A stretch of 43,605 nt of DNA from Blastocatellia bacterium (GTDB lineage: Bacteria > Acidobacteriota > Blastocatellia > Chloracidobacteriales > JADJPF01). How positions within the stretch are numbered: position 1 is the stretch's first letter; the number at the start of each line of letters is the position of its first letter. The translations under genes were made by a program, and so were the position numbers. Below the pieces are notes generated by a model. It was given only the letters and a program-made list of their open reading frames with translations. It was not told where the DNA came from and ran no database searches. The stretch covers positions 1 to 43,605 of the forward strand of contig JANWYG010000001.1 in the NCBI GenBank assembly GCA_025057015.1, in the 5' to 3' direction. Positions 1-7,281 of this stretch are shown here, one piece after another.

Positions 1-84
1 TCCCATCCCGAACACGGAAGTTAAGCCCTCCAGAGCCGATTATACTGCGCGCGTCAGTGCGTGGGAAACTAGGTCGCCGCCGGA
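1..84 (+). rRNA. rrf: 5S ribosomal RNA, 3' portion (5' end outside window)
   Basis: The first bases carry the diagnostic 5S loop-C region (CCCATCCCGAACACGGAAG, then TTAAGCCC). The end (GTCGCCGCCGG near 73-83) would pair with the missing 5' end to close helix I. About 30-35 nt of the 5' end lie before the window. This is therefore the tail of an rRNA operon reading into the window. The exact 3' end is uncertain by 1-2 nt. Confidence 0.93.
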
Positions 85-617
85 CTTCTTCATTTCAACT
101 TGTCTTACCCCACCTACTCCCCCTCCCCTACTACCGGCTGCAACCTTTCTGCTTAAGGCTTTTGTCTACGGCAGCTACCTTCCCCAAAAAGGTATGATTT
201 AAATAAACCTGCCGCTCTAGTTCCGCTTCCTTATCCCCTGTTTGCTCGCCTTTCTCCTGATGAGAACTTAAGCAAGCTGATAGTCATAGGACGAAAGGTT
301 TGAGACTTCGAGCTTAAACAACTTCTTCAAAATAGACGAGTTCAAAATAGTTATCGGTGATATGAGGTTCTACACTTCTTTCTTGTAGACCAGCCAATCA
401 TTCAGCATTGCCGAATTTACTTCAACTACCAATCCCCAACCCCTACTTACACCACTGTACACTTCCTAACATTTCCTGACCAAAAATCAAACTACTTGTC
501 TTCAATTACTCGGTCTCACGCGTCTTGCATACTTGCATAAAGGATGGTGTCAGCTGCAAATTTTCTCGCCCAGGCAAGGGAAAAACTAGCAACTTTTTTG
601 CCTACTCGACGAAGATC
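85..617. other. Non-coding spacer after 5S rRNA
   Basis: This stretch of more than 500 bases holds no credible reading frame on either strand and no tRNA cloverleaf that I can fold by eye. The first third is strikingly C/T-rich on the + strand. Near 572-604 an AGGCAA/TTGCCT inverted repeat spans a purine- then T-rich stretch. It is not followed by a T-run, so I do not call it a terminator. A small RNA cannot be excluded, because a good intrinsic terminator lies just downstream at 661-684. Confidence 0.6.
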
Positions 618-635
618 TGAATGAATACTCATTCA
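618..635. promoter_or_regulatory. 18-bp palindrome matching the Bacillus FadR-type operator
   Basis: The sequence TGAATGAATACTCATTCA is an inverted repeat with 8 bp of perfect arm pairing broken only at two central positions. It fits the published B. subtilis FadR box, TGAATGAMTANTCATTCA, at every defined position. FadR there is a TetR-family repressor of fatty-acid degradation genes that is released by long-chain acyl-CoA. Here the site lies 112 bp upstream of the ubiD start and downstream of the rRNA spacer. No TetR gene lies in the window, so the binding protein is inferred. Confidence 0.6.
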
Positions 636-660
636 CTCAGAAGCGTAAGGTTTTGGGGTT

Positions 661-684
661 GCCCGGGTATATCCGGGCTTTTTT
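661..684 (+). terminator. Intrinsic terminator upstream of ubiD
   Basis: GCCCGG (661-666) pairs perfectly with CCGGGC (673-678) around a 6-nt loop, and six T residues follow (679-684). This is a textbook Rho-independent terminator on the + strand. It lies 63 nt before the chosen ubiD start and 25 nt after the FadR-like palindrome. It could end read-through from the rRNA operon, end an unknown small RNA, or act as an attenuator for ubiD. Confidence 0.85.
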
Positions 685-746
685 ATTCTCAGTTGGCAAG
701 GTTTTTCTGGAAGGCGTATTATGGTAAGTGGGAGGGAACGAAGGGA

Positions 747-2195
747 ATGGCTTATCGAGATCTTAGGGAGTTTATTGAGGCACTTGAACGAGAGGGAGAG
801 CTGAAGCGGATAAAAGTGGAAGTATCGCAGGATTTGGAGATTTCTGAAATTACCGATAGGGTTTGCAAGATGGGCGGACCGGCGTTGCTATTTGAGAATG
901 TCAAAGGGCACAGCATGCCGGTCTTAATAAATGCTTTTGGTAGCCGGCGACGGATGGAATTAGCGCTGGGAGTGCGCAGTTTAGAGGAGGTAGCTGAGAG
1001 GATAGCCGAGTGGTTGGACTTTAAATCTCCACAAGGGTTGCTTGAGAAGATCAAGCTTTTGCCTAAGTTGGCTGAGCTGGGAAGTTTTTTTCCTAAGGTG
1101 GTAAAGACAGGTCGTTGCAAAGAGATGGTGCTGCGTGAGGGATTTTCTCTTTATGACTTTCCTATTCTGAAGTGCTGGCCTGAGGATGGGGGACGATATA
1201 TTACTCTTCCTCTAGTTTTTTCTAAGAATCCGGTCAATGGTAAGCGCAACTGTGGGATGTATAGGATGCAGGTTTACGATGAAAGGACGACGGGGATGCA
1301 CTGGCAGCTACATAAGCATGGTGCTGCTCACTTCCGAGAACATTCTCGCCGTACGTCGCAGCCTATGGAGGTGGCGGTAGCTATAGGGACAGAGCCGGTG
1401 ACGACTTTCGCAGCTATACTGCCGCTACCTGATGACCTCGATGAGATGCTTTTTGCAGGTTTCTTACGCAGAAGCCCCGTAGAGATGGTCAAGTGTGAGA
1501 CTGTCGACTTGGAAGTTCCTGCCGATGCAGAGATAGTGTTGGAAGGGTATGTAGATCCGAATGAGACACGTGTCGAGGGGCCTTTTGGAGACCATACAGG
1601 GTTTTACACTTTGCAGGACAGCTATCCGGTCTTTCATATTACCTGTATTACGAGGCGCAGAGATCCTATATACTCGACCACTATAGTAGGCCGCCCGCCC
1701 ATGGAAGACTGCTACATGGCTGAAGCAATAGAGCGTATTTTCCTGCCGATTTTCAAGAGGCAGTTTCCTGAAGTGGTCGATATGCATATGCCTTTTGAAG
1801 GCGTGGTGCATAATCTGATGATCCTGTCAATCAGGAAGGCTTATCCTGGGCATGCACGTAAGATAATGAATGCTGTGTGGGGATTAGGGCAAGCGATGTT
1901 TACGAAATGTATAATTGTAGTTGATGAGCATATAGATGTGCGGGATTATCGGCAGGTAGCTTGGTATGTACTTAACAACATTGATCCTGAGAGAGACATA
2001 CAGTTTGTAATGGGTCCGGTAGACGTGCTTGACCATGCTTCTAGGTCACCTGCTTATGGTTCAAAGATGGGAATTGACGGTACAAAGAAGTGGTCTAGTG
2101 AAGGTTTTACTCGTCCTTGGCCATCAGAAATACGTATGGACGAGGAAGTGAAGCGCTTAGTAGACTTCAAATGGAAGGATCTAGGGCTGGGATAA
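747..2195 (+). CDS. ubiD: UbiD-family prenyl-FMN-dependent decarboxylase
   Basis: This 482-residue protein belongs to the UbiD family, which decarboxylates aromatic or alpha,beta-unsaturated acids with prenylated FMN made by UbiX. In quinone synthesis the substrate is a polyprenyl-hydroxybenzoate or a futalosine-route naphthoate. Conserved family positions are visible: N168, R173 (YRMQ), H191 (HKHGAAH), E233, and E277 with D282 in the EGPFGDHTGFY motif. These correspond to the metal/cofactor ligands and catalytic Arg/Glu described for the family. I chose ATG 747, which has GGAGGG nine bases upstream. The same frame opens at 621, but the extra 42 residues would be encoded across the palindrome and terminator and have no family counterpart. 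The downstream gene follows the stop codon directly. No ubiX is in the window, so the exact substrate is unknown. Confidence 0.92.
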   Translation: MAYRDLREFIEALEREGELKRIKVEVSQDLEISEITDRVCKMGGPALLFENVKGHSMPVLINAFGSRRRMELALGVRSLEEVAERIAEWLDFKSPQGLLEKIKLLPKLAELGSFFPKVVKTGRCKEMVLREGFSLYDFPILKCWPEDGGRYITLPLVFSKNPVNGKRNCGMYRMQVYDERTTGMHWQLHKHGAAHFREHSRRTSQPMEVAVAIGTEPVTTFAAILPLPDDLDEMLFAGFLRRSPVEMVKCETVDLEVPADAEIVLEGYVDPNETRVEGPFGDHTGFYTLQDSYPVFHITCITRRRDPIYSTTIVGRPPMEDCYMAEAIERIFLPIFKRQFPEVVDMHMPFEGVVHNLMILSIRKAYPGHARKIMNAVWGLGQAMFTKCIIVVDEHIDVRDYRQVAWYVLNNIDPERDIQFVMGPVDVLDHASRSPAYGSKMGIDGTKKWSSEGFTRPWPSEIRMDEEVKRLVDFKWKDLGLG

Positions 2196-3128
2196 GTGGC
2201 TGATAAAGTGCTTATAGTAGACGATGACCTACAGCTAAGGGCAGCTTTAGTTGCTTTGCTTGGCGATCATTATGAAGTAATTGAGGCGTGTTCTGGAGAA
2301 GAAGCATTACGTATTGCCAGCCACGAGGACATAAGGCTTGTGCTACTTGATTTGGTAATGCCTGGGATGAGTGGGATGGAGACATGTTTGCGGCTGCGCA
2401 GAAATCCGCGAAGTTGTCATGCTACTATAGTTATGATGTCAGCCTATTCCACAGAAGCTGATGTGATAGAGGGACTTAGGTTAGGAGCTGACGATTTTCT
2501 CATCAAGCCGTTCAAGATGGCTGAGCTGAAGGCACGCATAGACAGTCACCTACGCAGGCAGTGGCGGGAAATGCAGGCTAGTCCCCTTACAGGTCTGCCT
2601 GGAAACAGGCAAATACAGCAGATCATTAATACAAATCTAAGGGCCAAAGTCCCTTTTGCTGTTATACATGCCGATCTGAATAACTTCAAAGCCTATAATG
2701 ACCGATATGGTTTTACTGCTGGTGACGAGGTGCTTAGCTATACGGCGAACGTACTTACCACGGCTGTGCAGGAGGTTGGTAACCCACAGCTTGACTTTGT
2801 TGGCCACATAGGTGGCGATGACTTTGTGATTGTTACGACGCCAGAGCACTGGCAGCCGATATGTGAGATGACCGTACAGCTCTTTGATGCTCAAATAGGC
2901 CTTTTTTATGACCCTGAGGACTACAAGCAACGTGGCATAAGAGTGGAGGATCGCAGCGGCAACATACGATTTTTTCCTATCATGTCGATAGCTTTGGCAG
3001 TGGTAATAGACGAAACGGGACGTTTTTCTCATCCAGGACAAATAGCTCAAGTGGCTGCTGAGATCAAGAAACAGGTCAAACTGCAGGATAGGAGTTACTA
3101 CATGGTGGATCGTAGGATGGGGAGCTGA
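2196..3128 (+). CDS. Response regulator with receiver and GGDEF-like domain
   Basis: Residues 1-120 form a CheY-type receiver: an acidic pocket at D9-D11, phosphoacceptor D52 in LLDLVMPG, a conserved Ser at 82, and K104 in IKPF. Residues 128-305 form a GGDEF-type domain that opens with PLTGLPGNR and carries HADLNNFKAYNDRYG. The signature reads GGDDF (206-210) instead of GGDEF/GGEEF, and the usual RxxD inhibitory site upstream is absent. Active cyclic-di-GMP synthesis is therefore uncertain, and a regulatory or nucleotide-sensing role is possible. The gene begins with GTG immediately after the ubiD TAA. Its TGA overlaps the selA ATG, so translation is probably coupled. No partner histidine kinase is present in the window. 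Confidence 0.85.
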   Translation: MADKVLIVDDDLQLRAALVALLGDHYEVIEACSGEEALRIASHEDIRLVLLDLVMPGMSGMETCLRLRRNPRSCHATIVMMSAYSTEADVIEGLRLGADDFLIKPFKMAELKARIDSHLRRQWREMQASPLTGLPGNRQIQQIINTNLRAKVPFAVIHADLNNFKAYNDRYGFTAGDEVLSYTANVLTTAVQEVGNPQLDFVGHIGGDDFVIVTTPEHWQPICEMTVQLFDAQIGLFYDPEDYKQRGIRVEDRSGNIRFFPIMSIALAVVIDETGRFSHPGQIAQVAAEIKKQVKLQDRSYYMVDRRMGS

Positions 3129-4498
3129 TGGAAAGTCCCAGGCAGATTCGCTCGGTGAACTATTATCTTTCAAAGCTTAAAGATCTTGTAGAAATTAGCA
3201 GCCGAGATTTTACTGTTCAGTGTATCCGTCAAGTTTTAGCAGACCTTCGTCGGGAGATACTCGAAAGTGGCTCTGTTCTATCTGAGGATGCGATCGTTGC
3301 CCGGATATATCAGTGCTGGCAAGACGCGGTTCAAAGCTCATTAAGACGGGTAATAAACGCTACAGGAGTGATAATTCATACTAATCTTGGGCGTTCTCCA
3401 CTGTCGGAGAAAGCAATTCAAACTCTTCTTACTATAGCTCGTGGTTACTCCAATCTAGAGTACGATCTGCAACAAGGGTGCCGAGGCAAGCGTGAGGTGC
3501 ATTCTGAGAGGCTGCTACAAGATATCCTAGGATGCGAAGCTGCTACTGTAGTCAACAACTGTGCTGCTGCTTTGGTGATTGCCCTGGACGAACTAGCGAA
3601 GGGTGGAGAGGTGATAATTTCCAGAGGGGAACTGATAGAGATTGGAGGAGGTTTTCGCATACCGGAGATACTATCTCGTAGCGGTGCAAAACTGCGTGAA
3701 GTGGGTACTACGAACAAGACGCGCGTAAGTGACTATGAGCGCGCTATTAACGAAAACACGAAGTTGATACTCCGAGTACATCCGAGCAACTATAGGATAA
3801 CTGGCTTTACAGAAAGGCCGACACTTGAGTCTTTAGTTAGACTTGCAGAGAAAAATTCTTTGCCGCTACTGGAAGACTTAGGAAGTGGTTGTCTTGTAGA
3901 TTTGCGCAAATTCAGTATAGATGAACCGTTTGTACAGGCTTCTGTGTCGGCTGGGGCTTCGTTGGTGACTTTCAGCGCAGATAAACTGCTTGGTGGCCCT
4001 CAGGCTGGGATAATTGTTGGCCGCAGACACTATGTGGATCGCATCAAGAGCAATCCCCTGATGCGTGCTTTGCGAGTTGACAAGCTGACTTACGCTGCGC
4101 TTGAAGCGACGCTGATTTCTTATAAGATGGGGCGAGCTTGGACAGAAGTTCCCGTCTTGCGGATGATTTCCACTGATCTAGCTTCTTTGAAGCATCGCAG
4201 TAGACGGTTTATCAGACGTGCGAGGCGGTTTTTGCCCGCTGAGATCGAGCTTGATCTTCTTGATGGGATTTCCTATCTCGGTGGTGGTTCGGCTCCTCAA
4301 CTTGAACTAAGGACAGTCCTTATAGCTCTGCGGAGCAAGGGAAGTTCTGTTGCTCAGCTTTCAAGTAAGCTGCGTTCTTTTGATCCCCCTGTCATTGCCA
4401 GGGTTGATGGTGACCGTCTACTGTTAGACTTACGGACAGTAGATAAAGGTGAAGAAGATGCCTTACTTTGCTCACTTCAGTATGCTTGCAAGAAATGA
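3128..4498 (+). CDS. selA: L-seryl-tRNA(Sec) selenium transferase
   Basis: SelA is a decameric PLP enzyme that converts Ser-tRNA(Sec) to Sec-tRNA(Sec) using selenophosphate. The 456-residue length fits the family. The PLP-binding lysine is K286 in FSADKLLGGPQAG, preceded by the LEDLGSG cofactor loop (249-254). The N-terminal VINATGVIIHTNLGRSPLS block (75-93) is highly characteristic. The ATG overlaps the preceding TGA as TGATG. The last 27 bp overlap a convergent gene. SelA implies that this organism makes selenoproteins, but selB, selC and selD are not in this window. Confidence 0.96.
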   Translation: MESPRQIRSVNYYLSKLKDLVEISSRDFTVQCIRQVLADLRREILESGSVLSEDAIVARIYQCWQDAVQSSLRRVINATGVIIHTNLGRSPLSEKAIQTLLTIARGYSNLEYDLQQGCRGKREVHSERLLQDILGCEAATVVNNCAAALVIALDELAKGGEVIISRGELIEIGGGFRIPEILSRSGAKLREVGTTNKTRVSDYERAINENTKLILRVHPSNYRITGFTERPTLESLVRLAEKNSLPLLEDLGSGCLVDLRKFSIDEPFVQASVSAGASLVTFSADKLLGGPQAGIIVGRRHYVDRIKSNPLMRALRVDKLTYAALEATLISYKMGRAWTEVPVLRMISTDLASLKHRSRRFIRRARRFLPAEIELDLLDGISYLGGGSAPQLELRTVLIALRSKGSSVAQLSSKLRSFDPPVIARVDGDRLLLDLRTVDKGEEDALLCSLQYACKK

Positions 4499-5926
4499 GA
4501 AAAGGGTGTGAGCTATTGCAATAATAGACAAAATTTTTGCTGCCAGAGCTAAGCCCTTTCCTTCTTCTATTTTGCAAGCTTCTAATGTTTTTGTGGCATC
4601 GTGAGCTTTTACGAGACTAACTACTGATAGTGGAACCAAGCAGCTACACAACAGGCTTGCTGCAGCCAGCAGGAGTGCTGTTTTAGCGTCTCTTTGAGCT
4701 CTTTCTATGCTCAATTCCATTTGAGCTCTTGCTGTGCTCAATTGTATTTGGTAGATAGGTGGATTAGGTTCTCCTGGATAACTATATGTATTGGCAGTTT
4801 GAAGTGGTTGGCTGGTTGGTGGAAAGTGAGTAAAGCCAACAGGTGGGAAGTGCGTAGCTTCGTGGGTTTGAGCTGAAGTAAGGGGACTAGTGGCGGGCGG
4901 GACGTTTGTAGCACTAGCTATAGATGGAGGTGTCTGAGTAGTAAGTGGTGGAGGAGGGACTTGCGGCTGAGCTGGCAGCCAAGGATCTTCCTGTTTGAGT
5001 AGCTCTAGTCCGTCACACCATCTGACTAGGTACTGACTTTTGCCTGGTTCTAGCCCGGAAGCCAGTTTTTCTTTAAGACTGCCTAAGTACTGTTCTACAT
5101 CACTTTCTTTGTATACTATCTTGATTAGCTCATCATCTTTCAAGAAGCGGTAAGTTGGTAGGTCAACGAATGCGGACTTATTGCCTTTTAGCAGTTGTTT
5201 TACGAGCTCTGCTACGTCACTTTTTAGGTTTCCAGTTGAGATTTCAAAGCTTGGAAAATTTATCAGACTTGCTTCAATTCGTGCTGGACGCATCGTGTCG
5301 CGAAGAAACAAGTCTAAGAATATCTTGCCATTTGTAAGTTGAAAGACTGATATCAGTTGGAGATCGTTGTAGTCTATACGACTGAACACAGGATGAGATG
5401 TAATTATTTCTCGTCTTCGCTTTGAAATCTTACCGATAGTGATGGGAGACAGAGGTCGAGCTGATTTCTCGTACGGTATATTCACGATCCAAGCATCTTT
5501 CCACCACGGATCTTCTTGCAAATCAGCAGGTGTTTGTAAGGAACTCGGAGTAGGTCCAGGTTTTGCACTTTCGTCTTCAGTTAATAACTCTTCGCCAAGG
5601 CTTTCTTGAGTGACTTCTAGCTTAGCAGGTATTTCTGAGGTTTGTCTTGGAAAATTTTCAGAGGTGTGGCTGTCTGGTTGTTGGCTGTCGGCTTCTGTCT
5701 TCAGGAGAACAATCCTAGCTCGTGCTCCTATGGATTCGAGGGCGGACTTGTATTTTCTGGCCTCTTCTAGTGTTGAGACTTTTTTCACGACCAAGGGAGC
5801 GGTGGTGATTATCTTCTTTGCCTTATCTTCGCTTAGTTTGAACTTTTCTGCGAGTTTGCTTTGAATGATCGCTTTTTCTTGCTCGGAGATAGCCTCGTCG
5901 AGTCGCTCAAAGATAACGTGATACAT
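4472..5926 (-). CDS. Unrecognised C-terminally membrane-anchored protein
   Basis: This 484-residue protein has no function I can name. Residues 1-76 resemble the L7/L12 C-terminal or ClpS-like alpha/beta fold (LSEDKAKKIITTAPLVVKK, then an EEARKYKSALESIGARARIVLL-type helix and strand). A Pro/Ser/Glu-rich linker follows to about 135. Next comes a soluble domain starting PWWKDAWIVNIPYEK (about 138-310) and a second Pro/Thr-rich linker (about 318-375). The C-terminus has two hydrophobic helices (about 416-438 and 463-483) separated by a short charged loop, like DUF4190-type anchors. The N-terminal bulk is probably cytoplasmic. It stands alone on the minus strand, convergent with selA (27-bp overlap) and divergent from the dcw cluster. 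AGAGAG and AAG lie upstream of the ATG. Confidence 0.85.
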   Translation of the reverse strand: MYHVIFERLDEAISEQEKAIIQSKLAEKFKLSEDKAKKIITTAPLVVKKVSTLEEARKYKSALESIGARARIVLLKTEADSQQPDSHTSENFPRQTSEIPAKLEVTQESLGEELLTEDESAKPGPTPSSLQTPADLQEDPWWKDAWIVNIPYEKSARPLSPITIGKISKRRREIITSHPVFSRIDYNDLQLISVFQLTNGKIFLDLFLRDTMRPARIEASLINFPSFEISTGNLKSDVAELVKQLLKGNKSAFVDLPTYRFLKDDELIKIVYKESDVEQYLGSLKEKLASGLEPGKSQYLVRWCDGLELLKQEDPWLPAQPQVPPPPLTTQTPPSIASATNVPPATSPLTSAQTHEATHFPPVGFTHFPPTSQPLQTANTYSYPGEPNPPIYQIQLSTARAQMELSIERAQRDAKTALLLAAASLLCSCLVPLSVVSLVKAHDATKTLEACKIEEGKGLALAAKILSIIAIAHTLFSFLASILK

Positions 5927-6090
5927 TTCTTACTCTCTGTGTCGTTGAAGGCTAAGATCATAGCATAACATGGGATTGGAAAGTTTGTTAGGCTAGAGAG
6001 AGCTAATAAGTTTAAGCAAAACTCTAACTTAGTCAAGTTAAGTTACGAGATCTAATGACTTAGTTTTGTTTGTGTGAAGCCTTTTTCCAC

Positions 6091-6119
6091 TTGACAGTGA
6101 AAGAGGGCTAGCTTAGTAT
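6091..6119 (+). promoter_or_regulatory. Sigma-70-type promoter for the dcw cluster
   Basis: A perfect -35 hexamer TTGACA (6091-6096) is followed by a 17-bp spacer and TAGTAT (6114-6119, five of six consensus bases). It is the best promoter in the region and points at rsmH. Transcription would start near 6126. Confidence 0.72.
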
Positions 6120-6271
6120 AACGGCAAGGTGGCAGAGCAAGCTAAAGTAATTTTTTTATAAAACTTTGCACGGATTTTTTGAGGTAAAACTTTAAGTACT
6201 TAGATCTTTGTTCAGAACGGTTTACGGTGTGTAGTTGCTACTAGAATTAAGTTGGCTGCCGAGTTCTCTAC

Positions 6272-6288
6272 ATAAGCTGTAAGCTTAT
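6272..6288. repeat. Perfect 7-bp inverted repeat in the dcw leader
   Basis: ATAAGCT (6272-6278) and AGCTTAT (6282-6288) flank a 3-nt spacer. TTTTAAG follows, and a seven-T run lies about 16 nt further on. It could be a protein-binding operator or a weak RNA hairpin in the rsmH leader. The A/T-rich stem argues against an efficient terminator. Confidence 0.5.
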
Positions 6289-6342
6289 TTTAAGAGTTAG
6301 TTTTTTTGACGGGGCTAAAGATATTAAAGCTTAGCAGGTTGT

Positions 6343-7281
6343 TTGAAAAGTGTGAACTACCGACACGCTCCAGTGATGCCACAAGAGGTCGTAGCAGCAT
6401 TACTGCCGCAGCGAGGCGGGATTTTTGTGGACTGTACGGTCGGGCTTGGTGGGCACGCAGAGCTACTACTTAGAGGGTCTCCGGAAGTTAGGCTGATAGC
6501 TTTTGACAGGGACGCTGAAGCTATAGAAATGGCCAGGCGGCGTTTAGGTATGGAGCGTGTAACTTTTGTCAAAGCTGACTACAGGCGTCTGCGTCAGGTA
6601 TTAGCTGATTTAGCTGTCTCTGAAGGCGAGGTAGCTGGTGTATTGGCGGATCTCGGAGTTTCATCAATGCAGCTCGAGAGCTCAGAGCGCGGGTTTAGCT
6701 TTCAAAGAGACGGGCCGCTGGATATGCGCATGGATCGCAGCTTCGGACCTACGGCTGCGGATTTAGTCAACTCGCTTTCTGATCGCGAGCTGGCAGACAT
6801 ACTTCTCCGCTATGGTGAAGAGCGCTCTTGTTTCAAGATAGCGCGAGCAATCTGCGAGGCAAGAAAGCGGTCTCCGATAAAGACGACTTTAGAGCTTGCA
6901 AAAATAGTCGAACGAACTGTTGGGTGGAGAAGAGGCCGAAATACACATCCCGCAACGCAGACCTTTCAGGCACTTCGTATCGCTGTAAATTGTGAATTGG
7001 ACAGGTTGCAAGATTTTGTCTCTGATGCTGTCCAAGTCTTGATGCCAGCTGGAAGGTTAGCGGTGATTACCTTCCACTCATTAGAAGACAGGCTGATTAA
7101 GGGTGCTTTTAGGTACGAAGCCGGTATTTGCCGTTGTTCAAACTGGCTGCCAAGCTGTGTTTGCGGAGCGAAAGCGAAGGTTACCATACTGACTCAAAAG
7201 CCTATCGTGCCGAGTCAAGAAGAATTGAGGTTAAATCCAAGGGCGAGAAGTGCGAAATTACGCGTATGTCAGAAGATATGA
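6343..7281 (+). CDS. rsmH: 16S rRNA m4C1402 methyltransferase RsmH (MraW)
   Basis: RsmH methylates N4 of C1402 in the ribosomal P site using S-adenosylmethionine. The 312-residue protein shows the HAPVMPQEVV start block, the SAM-binding VDCTVGLGGHAELLL region (29-43), LADLGVSSMQLE, GFSFQRDGPLDMRMD, and VITFHSLEDRLIK near the C-terminus. All are diagnostic of the family. It is the first gene of the dcw cluster. The start is uncertain. TTG at 6343 has AGCAGG a few bases upstream, and GTG at 6352 would begin NYRHAPVM, which also matches family N-termini. The TGA overlaps the internal ATG at 7278 that may start ftsL. Confidence 0.95.
   Translation: MKSVNYRHAPVMPQEVVAALLPQRGGIFVDCTVGLGGHAELLLRGSPEVRLIAFDRDAEAIEMARRRLGMERVTFVKADYRRLRQVLADLAVSEGEVAGVLADLGVSSMQLESSERGFSFQRDGPLDMRMDRSFGPTAADLVNSLSDRELADILLRYGEERSCFKIARAICEARKRSPIKTTLELAKIVERTVGWRRGRNTHPATQTFQALRIAVNCELDRLQDFVSDAVQVLMPAGRLAVITFHSLEDRLIKGAFRYEAGICRCSNWLPSCVCGAKAKVTILTQKPIVPSQEELRLNPRARSAKLRVCQKI

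Larger units (their letters stand above)
5927..6342. other. Divergent intergenic region ahead of the dcw cluster
   Basis: This 416-bp A/T-rich region separates the minus-strand membrane protein from rsmH and has no coding frame. It holds a strong consensus-like promoter (6091-6119) directed at the dcw cluster, a 17-bp inverted repeat (6272-6288), and several T-runs. If the promoter is used, the dcw mRNA has a leader of about 215 nt. mraZ, which often precedes rsmH, is absent, and no TGGG-type MraZ repeats were seen. Confidence 0.65.

Noticed and set aside
572-604. AGGCAA/TTGCCT inverted repeat as a terminator
   Set aside because: The loop is long and no T-run follows on the + strand, so it does not fit an intrinsic terminator.
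621-746. N-terminal extension of 42 residues for the UbiD-family protein
   Set aside because: It would be translated across the palindrome and a perfect terminator, has no good ribosome binding site, and family proteins begin at the residues encoded from 747.
6109-6144. TAGCTT/AAGCTA inverted repeat followed by seven T as an attenuator
   Set aside because: The left arm overlaps the -10 box of the best promoter and would not be in the transcript. The 24-nt loop also makes a stable hairpin unlikely.
6307-6330. TTGACG close to rsmH as a -35 box
   Set aside because: The nearest -10-like sequence (GATATT) is only about 11 bp away, far from the 16-18 bp needed.
7128-7265. Longer ftsL start inside rsmH
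   Set aside because: The extra residues lie wholly within rsmH in another frame and look like the shadow of its C-terminus. FtsL needs only the part with the basic tail, membrane helix and coiled coil.
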